Positions 34,695 through 44,221 of a stretch of DNA of 64,000 nucleotides are shown here, piece by piece; position 1 is the first letter of the stretch, and each line of letters opens with the position of its first letter. The stretch spans positions 22,886-86,885 of the forward strand of contig SCVB01000103.1 in the NCBI GenBank assembly GCA_004296955.1, read 5' to 3'. Origin of the DNA: Brevundimonas sp. (lineage in GTDB: Bacteria > Pseudomonadota > Alphaproteobacteria > Caulobacterales > Caulobacteraceae). The translations under genes were made by a program, and so were the position numbers. Below the pieces are notes generated by a model that saw only the letters and a list, made by a program, of their open reading frames with translations, searched no databases and was not told the origin of the DNA.

Positions 34695-35371
34695 GCCCCG
34701 TCGGACTCCCCGGCCAGCGGCGTCAGGCGATAGCCGAGGCCGCGCACCGTTTCGATGCGGTCGGGGCCGATCTTCTTGCGCAGGCGGCCGACGAAGACCT
34801 CGATGGTGTTGGAGTCGCGGTCGAAATCCTGGTCGTACAGGTGCTCGACCAGTTCGGTGCGGCTGATCACCCGGCCCTGGTGCATCATCAGATAGTGCAG
34901 CAGCCGGTACTCCAGCGAGGTCAGGCGCAGGGGCTCGCCATTGACCGTGGCGCGGGCCGCGCGGGGGTCGAGACGCAGGCCGCCGCACGACAGGGTCGCC
35001 GAGGCGATGCCCGCCGAACGGCGCAGCAGGGCGCGCAGGCGGGCCAGCAGCTCTTCGGTGTGGAAGGGCTTGGTCAGATAGTCGTCGGCGCCGGCGTCGA
35101 AGCCCGACACCTTGTCGGACCAGGCCCCGCGGGCGGTCAGGATCAGCACCGGCGTGGTCTTGCCGTCCCGGCGCCAGCGCTCCAGCACCGAGACGCCGTC
35201 GATCTTGGGCAGGCCGAGGTCCAGAACGACCACGTCATAGGGTTCGGTGTCGCCGAGGAAATGCGCTTCCTCGCCGTCCGCGGCGTGGTCGACGGCATAG
35301 CCGGCGTCGCCCAGGGCCAGTTTCAGCTGGCGCGAGAGATCGACGTCATCCTCGACAAGCAAGATTCGCAT
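34691..35371 (-). CDS. OmpR-family response regulator (PhoP/FeuP-like)
   Basis: A 226-residue regulator: receiver domain (MRILLVEDDVDLS, phospho-Asp in VVLDLGLPKIDG, Lys in YLTKPFHT) and winged-helix output domain ending TVRGLGYRLTP. Its ATG directly follows the stop of the PepSY gene (TGAATG). It likely binds the tandem CGTTCAG boxes found upstream of this operon and of the divergent secreted-protein gene; this is inferred from box spacing (11-base period) typical of the family. Confidence 0.93.
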   Translation of the reverse strand: MRILLVEDDVDLSRQLKLALGDAGYAVDHAADGEEAHFLGDTEPYDVVVLDLGLPKIDGVSVLERWRRDGKTTPVLILTARGAWSDKVSGFDAGADDYLTKPFHTEELLARLRALLRRSAGIASATLSCGGLRLDPRAARATVNGEPLRLTSLEYRLLHYLMMHQGRVISRTELVEHLYDQDFDRDSNTIEVFVGRLRKKIGPDRIETVRGLGYRLTPLAGESDGA

Positions 35372-35671
35372 TCAGCGTTCTCCCACGACCCGGCCGGTGC
35401 GGGCGTCCACCATGATGTCGGCGACCCGACCGCCGGGATATTCCCAACGAACGACGATAGTGTCGCCCCGGTTGCTGGCGCCCAGGAAGCGGCCCGGTCG
35501 GCCGGCTGAAGCGCGCTGGACCGCCTGGCCCATGCTGACCTGGGGGCGCTCGAGCTGACGGTCCTCCTCGCGGCGCAGAGGCGGGGGACGCTCACGGTCC
35601 TGCGCCGCCGCCGATCCCAAGGGGGCGGCGGCGAGCAGGGCGGCCAGGAATGCGGCGGCGATACGGGTCAT
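35372..35671 (-). CDS. Secreted PepSY-domain protein
   Basis: A 99-residue periplasmic protein with a signal peptide (MTRIAAAFLAALLAAAPLGSAAA). The mature part ends in a PepSY-like strand-helix unit: VVRWEYPGGRVADIMVDARTGRVVGER. Small PepSY proteins often precede PhoPQ-type systems and may influence the sensor. The ATG at 35671 is preferred because it begins the signal peptide. First gene of an operon with the regulator and kinase. Confidence 0.85.
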   Translation of the reverse strand: MTRIAAAFLAALLAAAPLGSAAAQDRERPPPLRREEDRQLERPQVSMGQAVQRASAGRPGRFLGASNRGDTIVVRWEYPGGRVADIMVDARTGRVVGER

Positions 35672-35695
35672 GAACGTCGGTCTAGGGCCCAGGCT

Positions 35696-35713
35696 CTGAA
35701 CGATGGCTGAACG
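35696..35713 (-). promoter_or_regulatory. Tandem regulator box upstream of the PepSY-regulator-kinase operon
   Basis: On the minus strand the sequence is CGTTCAGccatCGTTCAG: two identical 7-base units with an 11-base period, the spacing of OmpR/PhoP-family binding sites. It ends 25 bases before the PepSY ATG. A related box lies 103 bases away facing the other gene. Confidence 0.65.
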
Positions 35714-35815
35714 GCGAGTGTAGACATGTTTCACCCGCGGCGCGCCCCTTGCCTGCCCCGGGCCGGCGGGGCCATGGACGCGAAGTCATCGACATGAATG
35801 AAAGCTGACGCGAGC

Positions 35816-35833
35816 CGTTCAGATCGCGCTCAG
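35816..35833 (+). promoter_or_regulatory. Tandem regulator box upstream of the divergent secreted-protein gene
   Basis: On the plus strand the sequence is CGTTCAGatcgCGCTCAG: the same 7-4-7 arrangement as the opposite box, with one mismatch in the second unit. It lies 70 bases upstream of the secreted-protein ATG. Confidence 0.6.
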
Positions 35834-35902
35834 CCGGGGGATGGTCATCTCGCATCAACGCCGGCCGGCCGGTCAGCGTGGAAACCGCCAAGGAGACGAC
35901 AG

Positions 35903-36316
35903 ATGAAGAAGTTCCTCATCCCCGCCATCGCCCTGGCCGCGGCCTCCGTCGCGGTCCCCGCCATGGCCCAGAATTACGGCCCGCAACAGCGCGGAGAGCG
36001 CTACGAGCGCCCTTACGAGCGCGATAACCGCGGCGGTCGCTACGACGACGATCGCGGCGGCCGCAACTGGATGAACATCAGCCAGCGCAAATACCAGCTG
36101 GATCGCCGCATCGACGTGGGTGAGCGCAACCGCCAGCTCAGCCGTCGGGAAGCGAGCCGGCTCCGGGCCGAGCTGAACGCACTGGTCCGCCTGGAGCGGA
36201 ACTTCATGCGCGGCGGCCTTTCGGTTCGCGAGCGGGCCGAACTGGACCGCCGCTACGACCGGCTCTCGGTCCAGGTCCGCGCCGAACGCCGCGACCACGA
36301 CAACCGCCGCTACTAG
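35903..36316 (+). CDS. Small secreted Arg/Tyr-rich protein
   Basis: A 137-residue protein with a clear signal peptide (MKKFLIPAIALAAASVAVPAMAQ). The mature part is very rich in Arg, Asp and Tyr (GERYERPYERDNRGGRYDDDRGG), followed by a helical region (RREASRLRAELNALVRLERNFMRGGLSVRERAELDRRYDRL). Similar small proteins are common in Caulobacterales and Sphingomonads; no function is known. The ATG at 35903 has AAGGAG (35890-35895) upstream. The tandem box suggests control by the neighbouring two-component system. Confidence 0.82.
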   Translation: MKKFLIPAIALAAASVAVPAMAQNYGPQQRGERYERPYERDNRGGRYDDDRGGRNWMNISQRKYQLDRRIDVGERNRQLSRREASRLRAELNALVRLERNFMRGGLSVRERAELDRRYDRLSVQVRAERRDHDNRRY

Positions 36317-36344
36317 GGCCTGACTTTCCTCCCCGGAAGTCCGA

Positions 36345-36375
36345 GGGGCGCGATCCGGGAGGGTCGCGCCCCTTT
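36345..36375. terminator. Bidirectional intrinsic terminator
   Basis: A perfect 9-base stem GGGGCGCGA/TCGCGCCCC with a 10-base loop is followed by TTT on the plus strand. It lies between two convergent genes: the secreted-protein gene (ends 36316) and the phzF-like gene (ends 36383). Confidence 0.8.
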
Positions 36376-36382
36376 CCTTGTG

Positions 36383-37192
36383 TCAGACGCGGAGCCTGCT
36401 CTCGATCACGGTGACAGCGCGGCCGCGCAGCAGGAGCCGATCGCCTCGGGTTTCGGTTTCGATATCCCCGCCCCGCCCCGGGAAAACCTGCCGGAACCGC
36501 ACGGTCGTGCGACCCAGTTTGTCGGCGTACAGCGGCCCGAGGATGCAGTGGGCCGAGCCGGTCGCCGGGTCCTCGTCGATGCCGCAGCCGGGCCCGAAGA
36601 AGCGGTCGACCACATCGACGCCGTCCGGGGGGTCGGCCGGTGCGCAGACGATGACCTGACCGATCTCGCCCGCCTCTCCCTGGAGGGTCCCGAGCGCGCG
36701 AATATCCGGCGCCACGGCCCGCACCGCCGCCGCATCGGCCAGCACCGCAACCAGATAGCGTCCAGCCCAGACCTCGACCGGCTCGACGCCCAGGGCCTCG
36801 GCCAGACCAGCGGGCGCCGGTGTCCGGCGCGGCGGGTCGGCCGGGAAGTCCATCTCATAGCCCTCGCCCGCGCGACTCACGGTCAGCGGGCCGGACCGGG
36901 TTTCGAAGGTCAGGGCCGCCGCCTCGATTCCCAGCTCGGCCGACAGCGCATGGGCCGAGGCCAAGGTGGCGTGGCCGCACAGATCGACCTCCATGCCCGG
37001 CGTGAACCAGCGCAGGCCGAAGCGGGCCGGATCCGCCGTCCTGAGCAGAAAGGCGGTCTCGGCCTGGTTGTTCTCCTTCGCCAGCGCCTGCATCCAGTCG
37101 TCGGAGGGCCAACGGTCGAACGGCTCGACCACGCAGGCGGGGTTGCCCCTGAACGGGGCGGCGGCGAAGGCGTCGATGGTCCACTGGCGCAT
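36383..37192 (-). CDS. PhzF-family isomerase
   Basis: A 269-residue PhzF-fold protein (diaminopimelate-epimerase-like two-domain fold). The family markers are [19 protein letters not shown] at the N-terminus, the catalytic Glu in [27 protein letters not shown], and the C-terminal [15 protein letters not shown] and [18 protein letters not shown]. No phenazine genes accompany it; most PhzF homologues outside phenazine clusters have no assigned substrate. Divergent from a GNAT gene, 46 bases apart. Confidence 0.9.
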   Translation of the reverse strand: MRQWTIDAFAAAPFRGNPACVVEPFDRWPSDDWMQALAKENNQAETAFLLRTADPARFGLRWFTPGMEVDLCGHATLASAHALSAELGIEAAALTFETRSGPLTVSRAGEGYEMDFPADPPRRTPAPAGLAEALGVEPVEVWAGRYLVAVLADAAAVRAVAPDIRALGTLQGEAGEIGQVIVCAPADPPDGVDVVDRFFGPGCGIDEDPATGSAHCILGPLYADKLGRTTVRFRQVFPGRGGDIETETRGDRLLLRGRAVTVIESRLRV

Positions 37193-37238
37193 GGCGCGGG
37201 TGTTACGCCAGCGCCGCCGGTCGCGCTATATCCCGCCG

Positions 37239-37673
37239 ATGACCGATCTGCGCACCACCCTGACAGAGTCCGAGCTTCGCATCGCCTGGCGCTGGATCGC
37301 CGAGGAAAGCTATTGGGGCAAGGCGATCCCCTGGCCGGTGTTCGAGCGCGCCTGCCGGGGCTCGATCTGTTTCGGCCTGTTCGAGAGCGACCGCCTCGTG
37401 GCCTTCGCCCGGGTGGTCACGGACCAGGCCAGTTTCGCCTGGCTGTGCGACGTCTTTGTGGACGCCGACGCGCGCGGCCGGGGTCTGGGCAAGGCGCTGA
37501 TGGACGGCGTGCTGGCCGAGCCGCGCCTTCAGGATCTGAGGCGCTGGGGACTGGCGACGGCGGACGCTCATGGCCTGTACGCGCAGTACGGATTCGAGCC
37601 GGCCGATCCCTTGAGACACATGGAAAAGGTCGACCGCGACATCTATCCGCGGCTGGCGGGCTCGATGACCTGA
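37239..37673 (+). CDS. GNAT-family N-acetyltransferase
   Basis: A 144-residue GNAT protein. The acetyl-CoA signature is CDVFVDADARGRGLGKALMDGVL (R-G-x-G-x-[GA]), with an FGLFESDRLVAFARVV strand pair before it and a conserved YAQYGFEP near the C-terminus. The ATG at 37239 gives the normal family length. Its 3' end overlaps the convergent nucleotidyltransferase gene by 31 bases. Substrate unknown. Confidence 0.9.
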   Translation: MTDLRTTLTESELRIAWRWIAEESYWGKAIPWPVFERACRGSICFGLFESDRLVAFARVVTDQASFAWLCDVFVDADARGRGLGKALMDGVLAEPRLQDLRRWGLATADAHGLYAQYGFEPADPLRHMEKVDRDIYPRLAGSMT

Positions 37674-38227
37674 ATTTCCGGCCACCGCGCCCGGGCGCTG
37701 GCGACGGCCTTGTCCCACCCCTTCGCAAGCGGCCGGTCCGGATTGGGGCGCAGGGTCATGGAGAAGACGTCCTCCAGCCCGAAGGGGGCGGCGATGCTGA
37801 TCGTATCGTCGGCCTCCAGCCGGACCCCGACGGCGAAGGCCGGGGCGACGAAACGGGCGAGGGCTTCGTCCGTGCCGGTCAGGGCCTCGTAGGGTTCGCC
37901 GAACCGGTCGGGAAACCAGATGTGGACCCGGGCCTGGTTGCGGACCTCGACATCGGTGCGGAACGGCTCGTCGAAGGCGGCGGCGACGCGTTTGATCACC
38001 ACGTCCTCGGCGTCCCAGCTGACATCCGGATCGAAATAGCCGAGGTCATAGTCCTTGCGGCCGTAGCCGGCCGGGCGGCCGGTCACGGCGTTCCAGACGC
38101 TCTGATAGACGGCGCCGGAAAAGACCCGCCAGTCGTTCAGGCCGAGGCCGCGCACCGTGGTCAGGACGTGCATCAGGCCGGGGTCGGCGCGAACGATCCC
38201 TGCCAGCCTTGTCTCCAGATCGCTCAT
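37643..38227 (-). CDS. Nucleotidyltransferase-like protein (DUF925 family)
   Basis: A 194-residue protein of the YjdC/DUF925-type nucleotidyltransferase-fold family. Typical features are LGLNDWRVFSGAVYQSVWNAVTGRP, the acidic pair in KDYDLGYFDPDVSWDAEDVVI and VEVRNQARVHIWF. The family's biochemical activity is not established. It overlaps thiD by 4 bases (ATGA), so the two are likely co-translated, and overlaps the convergent GNAT gene end by 31 bases. Confidence 0.82.
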   Translation of the reverse strand: MSDLETRLAGIVRADPGLMHVLTTVRGLGLNDWRVFSGAVYQSVWNAVTGRPAGYGRKDYDLGYFDPDVSWDAEDVVIKRVAAAFDEPFRTDVEVRNQARVHIWFPDRFGEPYEALTGTDEALARFVAPAFAVGVRLEADDTISIAAPFGLEDVFSMTLRPNPDRPLAKGWDKAVASARARWPEIQVIEPASRG

Positions 38228-39036
38228 GTCCGGCCCCGCACCGGCCAGCCGTGGTCCAGCGGTCCGTGCCCGGCGCCCAGCCCGGGCGCCCGGCGGATGG
38301 CTTCGGCGACATAGGCCCAGGCGTTCGCCACCGCGACCTCCAGCGGCAGGCCGAGGGCCAGGCCCGTGGCGCAGGCGCTGGCCAGGGTGCAGCCGGTGCC
38401 GTGGGTGTTGCGGGTGTCGAACCGTTCGCCTTCCAGCAGGGTCTCGCCGGTCGGGGTCAGCAGCAGGTCGACGACGCTCTCGCCGGGCACATGACCGCCC
38501 TTCATCAGCACCGCCCGCGCGCCCATGGCCAGCAGGGCCTCGCCGGCCCGGCGCTGACCGTCGAGATCGGCGACGGCGATGCCGGTCAGGGCCTCGGCCT
38601 CGGGGGCGTTCGGGGTCAGCAGGGCGGCGCGGGGGATCATCAGCGACCGGACGGCGGCGATGGCGTCGTCCGCCAGCAGGGCCGCGCCGCCCTTGGCGAT
38701 CATGACCGGATCGACCACTGCCGGGGCGCCCGACGAATCGAGAATGGCGGCGACGCGCTCGACCACGGAGGTCGAGCCGAGCATGCCGGTCTTGATGGCG
38801 TCGGCGCCGATGTCGTCCAGCACCGCCCGCGCCTGGGCCTCGATCAGGTCCAGCGGCAGCGGATGCACGCCGTGGACGCCGAGGGTGTTCTGCACGGTGA
38901 TCGCCGTGATCGCCGTCGCGGCGTATCCGCCGAGCATGGTTACGGTCTTGATGTCGGCCTGGATCCCGGCGCCGCCGCCGGAATCCGAGCCGGCAATGAT
39001 CAGGACGCGTCCGCGGAATCTGGGTTGTTCAGGCAT
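38224..39036 (-). CDS. thiD: Hydroxymethylpyrimidine/phosphomethylpyrimidine kinase
   Basis: A 270-residue ribokinase-fold enzyme that phosphorylates HMP and then HMP-phosphate in thiamine synthesis. The N-terminal substrate motif is [34 protein letters not shown] and the C-terminal ATP/anion-hole motif [18 protein letters not shown] are also intact. No TPP riboswitch was recognised in the 36-base gap before it. It stands between folP and the nucleotidyltransferase gene on the same strand. Confidence 0.95.
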   Translation of the reverse strand: MPEQPRFRGRVLIIAGSDSGGGAGIQADIKTVTMLGGYAATAITAITVQNTLGVHGVHPLPLDLIEAQARAVLDDIGADAIKTGMLGSTSVVERVAAILDSSGAPAVVDPVMIAKGGAALLADDAIAAVRSLMIPRAALLTPNAPEAEALTGIAVADLDGQRRAGEALLAMGARAVLMKGGHVPGESVVDLLLTPTGETLLEGERFDTRNTHGTGCTLASACATGLALGLPLEVAVANAWAYVAEAIRRAPGLGAGHGPLDHGWPVRGRT

Positions 39037-39072
39037 GGCCCTCCCATGCGGCAGACCGCGCGGACGGACAAG

Positions 39073-39885
39073 TCAGTCGCATGCGGCGGCCCCCGCCACC
39101 GCCGCCTGAACCGCCAGCGCCTGCACGGTCTCGCGGACATCGTGGACCCGGAGGATGGACGCCCCTGCCCGCGCCGCCTCCTGCGCCAGGGCCAGGGAGC
39201 CGCCGAGCCGGTCGGCGGGGTCGGTCGCCGTCGGGTCGATCGCCTGAATCGTGCGCTTGCGGCTGGCGCCGTAGAGGACCGGGAAGCCGGTTGCGGCCAG
39301 CCGGTCGAGATGCGCGGTCAGGGCCAGGTTGTGCGCCGTGGTCTTGCCGAAGCCGATGCCGGGGTCGAGCCAGATCCGCTCGCGCGCCACGCCCGCCGCC
39401 ATGGCTGCATCGGCCCGGGCGACGAGCCAATCCGTCACCTCGGCGACCACGTCGTCATAGCGGGGATCGGCCTGCATGGTGCGGGGTTCGCCCCGCATAT
39501 GCATCAGCACGACGTCGCAGCCGAGCCCGGCGGCGGTCGCCAGGCTGTCGGGCGCGTGGCCGAGGGCCGTTACATCGTTCCACATCGTCGCGCCGGCGGC
39601 GACGGCGGCGCGGGCGACGGCGGGCTTCATCGTGTCGATGCTGATCGGGCCGTCCCAGACGCTGCGCAGGCCTTCGATGACCGGGACGACGCGGACGATT
39701 TCTTCCGCCTCGGCGACCGGGGCGGCGCCGGGCCGGGTGCTCTCGCCGCCGATGTCGAGGATGTCGGCGCCCTGTTCGACCTGCGTCAGGCCGTGGGCGA
39801 CGGCGGCCTCGGCCGAGGCGAGGCGTCCGCCGTCCGAGAAGCTGTCGGGCGTAACATTGACGATGCCCATGACGCGCGGCGGCAT
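39073..39885 (-). CDS. folP: Dihydropteroate synthase
   Basis: A 270-residue TIM-barrel enzyme that joins 6-hydroxymethyl-dihydropterin diphosphate to p-aminobenzoate; it is the sulfonamide target. Signatures seen are [45 protein letters not shown] and the C-terminal [12 protein letters not shown]. The ATG at 39885 has GGGA a few bases upstream and follows the regulator stop by one base, so it is preferred to a TTG 18 bases earlier. Confidence 0.96.
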   Translation of the reverse strand: MPPRVMGIVNVTPDSFSDGGRLASAEAAVAHGLTQVEQGADILDIGGESTRPGAAPVAEAEEIVRVVPVIEGLRSVWDGPISIDTMKPAVARAAVAAGATMWNDVTALGHAPDSLATAAGLGCDVVLMHMRGEPRTMQADPRYDDVVAEVTDWLVARADAAMAAGVARERIWLDPGIGFGKTTAHNLALTAHLDRLAATGFPVLYGASRKRTIQAIDPTATDPADRLGGSLALAQEAARAGASILRVHDVRETVQALAVQAAVAGAAACD

Positions 39886-39886
39886 G

Positions 39887-40189
39887 TCAGTCCCTGCCCC
39901 CAATCAAGCTGCCGATGGCGTCCAGATAGGCGCCGAAGGCCTTGCGGCCCTCGGGCGTGATCGAGACCCGGGTCAGGGGCTTGTTGTCCCTGAAGCTCTT
40001 GGCGATGGCGACGAAGCCCGCCTCCTCGAGCTTCTTCAGATGCACCGACAGATTGCCCTGGGTCGCCTCGAGCACGGTCTTCAACTCGGTGAAGTCGGCG
40101 CTGTCGGCGTCGGACAGATAGACCATGATCCCCAGCCGCATGCGGCCGTGGATGACCTCGTCGATCCGTCCGAGATCGGCCAGTCCCAT
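39887..40189 (-). CDS. Winged-helix transcriptional regulator
   Basis: A 100-residue single-domain regulator of the HTH_27/MarR-PadR-like type. The recognition region is DFTELKTVLEATQGNLSVHLKKLEEAGFVAIAKSF, followed by the wing (NKPLTRVSITPEGRKAF). Such proteins usually pair with an adjacent membrane protein, as here: the gene for a six-helix protein ends 7 bases upstream of its start. It probably represses its own operon. folP follows directly, so folP may be co-transcribed. Confidence 0.88.
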   Translation of the reverse strand: MGLADLGRIDEVIHGRMRLGIMVYLSDADSADFTELKTVLEATQGNLSVHLKKLEEAGFVAIAKSFRDNKPLTRVSITPEGRKAFGAYLDAIGSLIGGRD

Positions 40190-40196
40190 GGCGCGC

Positions 40197-40841
40197 TCAG
40201 GCCCCCTTCGGGGCGGCGCGGGCGTCGCGGAACAGGATCCAGCCCGGCAGGGCGAACAACAGGAACAGGGCCACGGTGCAGACCCCGAGATACCAGAAAG
40301 GCTCGCGCACCAGCAGGCCGAGCGCCACCGCCGTGACCCAGCCGCCCAGCGCCGTGGCCAGCATCCAGCCCTTCCGCTTCAGCGTCCAGGCCATGTACCA
40401 GGCCGCGGCCTGGAGGGCGAAGACGATGGCCGCGTAATAGAGCCAGATGGCGAAGTCCTGGTCCCGGTACGCGCCCACGCCGAAGACGATGATCACGGCG
40501 CAGTTGGCCATGCCGGTGGCGCTGAAGGCGGCGTTGAGCGTCCGCGTCGCCACGGGCCCGCGATTGGACGTGCCGGTCTTGCGATCCTTCAGAATCGCCC
40601 AGGTCAGGATCGACAGGAAGGTCGCGCTGATCCCGACCACGAAGACCAGATTGGCGAGGTCGGGCCAGCGGATCAGGCCTGTGGCCTGGCCGACGTGGAA
40701 CAGGCACTGCAGGCCGTACAGCAGCCCGCCCGCCAGATAGCAGATCGCCAGGGTCATCGGCGGTCGTCCGCCGCCCTCGACGATGGAGCGCATGAAGGCG
40801 AGGTCGTCCTCGGCGGAATGCAGGCGGGGCTTGGCGGGCAT
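40197..40841 (-). CDS. Six-helix membrane protein partnered with a winged-helix regulator
   Basis: A 214-residue protein. A short cytoplasmic N-terminus (MPAKPRLHSAEDDLAFMRSIVEGGGRP) leads into about six membrane helices, starting TLAICYLAGGLLYGLQCLFHV. The beginning, with EDDLAFMR and PLT.A-x-YLAGGLLYG-like wording, is common in alphaproteobacterial proteins next to this type of regulator. Function unknown. The ATG at 40841 is chosen as the first Met ahead of this conserved part. Confidence 0.8.
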   Translation of the reverse strand: MPAKPRLHSAEDDLAFMRSIVEGGGRPPMTLAICYLAGGLLYGLQCLFHVGQATGLIRWPDLANLVFVVGISATFLSILTWAILKDRKTGTSNRGPVATRTLNAAFSATGMANCAVIIVFGVGAYRDQDFAIWLYYAAIVFALQAAAWYMAWTLKRKGWMLATALGGWVTAVALGLLVREPFWYLGVCTVALFLLFALPGWILFRDARAAPKGA

Positions 40842-40899
40842 GGCGATTCTCCGGGGCCGGCTCGCCCCTGGGGTGGACGAGCCGGCTGGTCTTGGCAAG

Positions 40900-42120
40900 C
40901 TATTCGGCGGGCGCGAGTTCAGGGTCCGCATGACGGCGCCACGGGACGCGTCGGCCGTTCAGCCAGCGGCCGACGAAGCTGTGCCGGACGAGCAGTTCAT
41001 AGGTCAGCAGGCTGACCGCCATGGTTCCCGCGATGACCGCGCCGAACTTGACGAACCAGGGCCAGGTCTCGTTGACGACCAGGATCTGCCCGACGAGGAC
41101 CAGCGGCAGGTGGACGATGTAGATCCAGTAGGAGGCGTCGGCGAGATAGCGGCGGACGGCGCTGTGCCCGGAGGCGAAACGCAGCGCCAGCGACAGGACC
41201 GCGAGGGTCGAGGCGAAGACGGCCAGGGCCATCACCGCGGCCAGCGGCGCCTTCAGTTCGGGATCGGCGACCGGCGTCAGCTCCGGGACCGGCCCGCCGA
41301 GCATGACCATGGCCGCCGCGCCGACGCCGAGGGCGACCACGGTGAACACCGGCCACAGCCGTTCGATACGAACGAGAAGGTCGCGGCGGCGATCCAGCAG
41401 GAAGCCGAGGCCGAAGGCGGTCCCGAAGGCGGTCAGGGCCGTCGCATTCGGAACCAGTCCGGTGTCCGGAGTCGGAATGCCGAAGAAGGGGACCCAGTCC
41501 GGCGCCAGCCAGAAGGCGGCCGCCAGGGGGGCGGCGAGGACCGCGGGCGTCCAGGGCCCGATCAGGGCGCCGGTGATCCGGTCGACGAACCGGCCCCAGC
41601 CGCCGTCGCGATCGAGAAGGGCGAAGGGCGCGCGCAGGACCAGCATGGCGGCGTAGAGGATCAGCAGCACCCAGAGGAACCACAGATGGGTCAGGGGGAA
41701 GGTTTCGATCGTCAGCGGCGGCGGGGGCGGACCGTCGGTCGGAATGGCGCCGCCGTTGCGGATCGCCGCCATCCAGACCAGCCCCGCGATGATGGCGGCG
41801 AGGGCCGGGAACCAGAAGGCGGCGAGCGGGCCGGCGATGCGGCTCATGCGATCCTTGATGAAGCCGGTCGTCCCGCGCCTGTGCAGCATCATGTGGGCGA
41901 AGAGGCCGGCGATCAGGAAGAAGCTGGTCATCCGGAACAGATGGATGGCGAAGAAGACGGCGCTGGCGACCGGCGAGTTATCGGTGTCCGGCACGATCCA
42001 GATCGTGACCGGGAAATAGGACATGGAGGCGTGCAGGACGACGCCGAGCAACAGGGCGGTCGCCCGCAGGGCGTCGAGGCCGTGCAGGCGGCCGGACGGG
42101 TCGGTTTCGTGTGAAGACAT
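40900..42120 (-). CDS. Acyltransferase family 3 membrane protein
   Basis: A 406-residue integral membrane acyltransferase (OpgC/OafA-like fold) with about ten helices. Typical features are GRLHGLDALRATALLLGVVLHASMSY near the start (catalytic-type His after the first helix), FFAIHLFRMTSFFLIAGLFAHM and a conserved GTTGFIKDRMSRI. Such enzymes acetylate or succinylate glycans; the target here is unknown. The start is the ATG at 42120. Two palindromes and an AT-rich promoter region precede it. Confidence 0.88.
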   Translation of the reverse strand: MSSHETDPSGRLHGLDALRATALLLGVVLHASMSYFPVTIWIVPDTDNSPVASAVFFAIHLFRMTSFFLIAGLFAHMMLHRRGTTGFIKDRMSRIAGPLAAFWFPALAAIIAGLVWMAAIRNGGAIPTDGPPPPPLTIETFPLTHLWFLWVLLILYAAMLVLRAPFALLDRDGGWGRFVDRITGALIGPWTPAVLAAPLAAAFWLAPDWVPFFGIPTPDTGLVPNATALTAFGTAFGLGFLLDRRRDLLVRIERLWPVFTVVALGVGAAAMVMLGGPVPELTPVADPELKAPLAAVMALAVFASTLAVLSLALRFASGHSAVRRYLADASYWIYIVHLPLVLVGQILVVNETWPWFVKFGAVIAGTMAVSLLTYELLVRHSFVGRWLNGRRVPWRRHADPELAPAE

Positions 42121-42163
42121 GGAAGGGCTCCCCTCTTGATGAGAAGCCATATCTCATAGACTT

Positions 42164-42178
42164 GTTTACAATGCAAAC
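42164..42178. promoter_or_regulatory. Operator-like palindrome before the acyltransferase gene
   Basis: GTTTACAATGCAAAC is a near-perfect inverted repeat (7-base arms, one mismatch, one central base) 44 bases upstream of the acyltransferase ATG. On the minus strand a possible -35 (TTTGCA) falls inside it and an AT-rich -10 region (AGATAT) follows, so a bound repressor would block transcription. Confidence 0.5.
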
Positions 42179-42180
42179 TA

Positions 42181-42196
42181 GTTCATCAGAATGAAC
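42181..42196. promoter_or_regulatory. Second palindrome GTTCAT-N4-ATGAAC
   Basis: A perfect 6-base inverted repeat, three bases from the GTTTACAATGCAAAC palindrome. Its right half overlaps the base of the ftsH terminator hairpin by four bases. It may be a second operator half or part of a compound site. Confidence 0.4.
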
Positions 42197-42225
42197 CCGC
42201 CGCAAGCCTGGCTCACGGCGGGTTC
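42193..42225 (-). terminator. Terminator-like hairpin after ftsH
   Basis: A perfect 10-base stem (GAACCCGCCG with CGGCGGGTTC) and a 13-base loop lie 16 bases beyond the ftsH stop. There is no strong T run on the minus strand. Confidence 0.65.
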
Positions 42226-42240
42226 GTTCGTTTCAGCCGA

Positions 42241-44172
<1,932 letters not shown>

Positions 44173-44221
44173 TCTCGTCTCGGTCCCTGGGTGCGCCCTG
44201 GCGCCCCGTCGTCAATGATCT

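Noticed and set aside
36966-37238. Extended N-terminus of the GNAT gene overlapping the phzF-like gene
   Set aside because: The extension lies antisense within phzF; the ATG at 37239 gives the normal GNAT length.
38950-39072. TPP riboswitch before thiD
   Set aside because: The gap is only 36 bases and shows no THI-box sequence.
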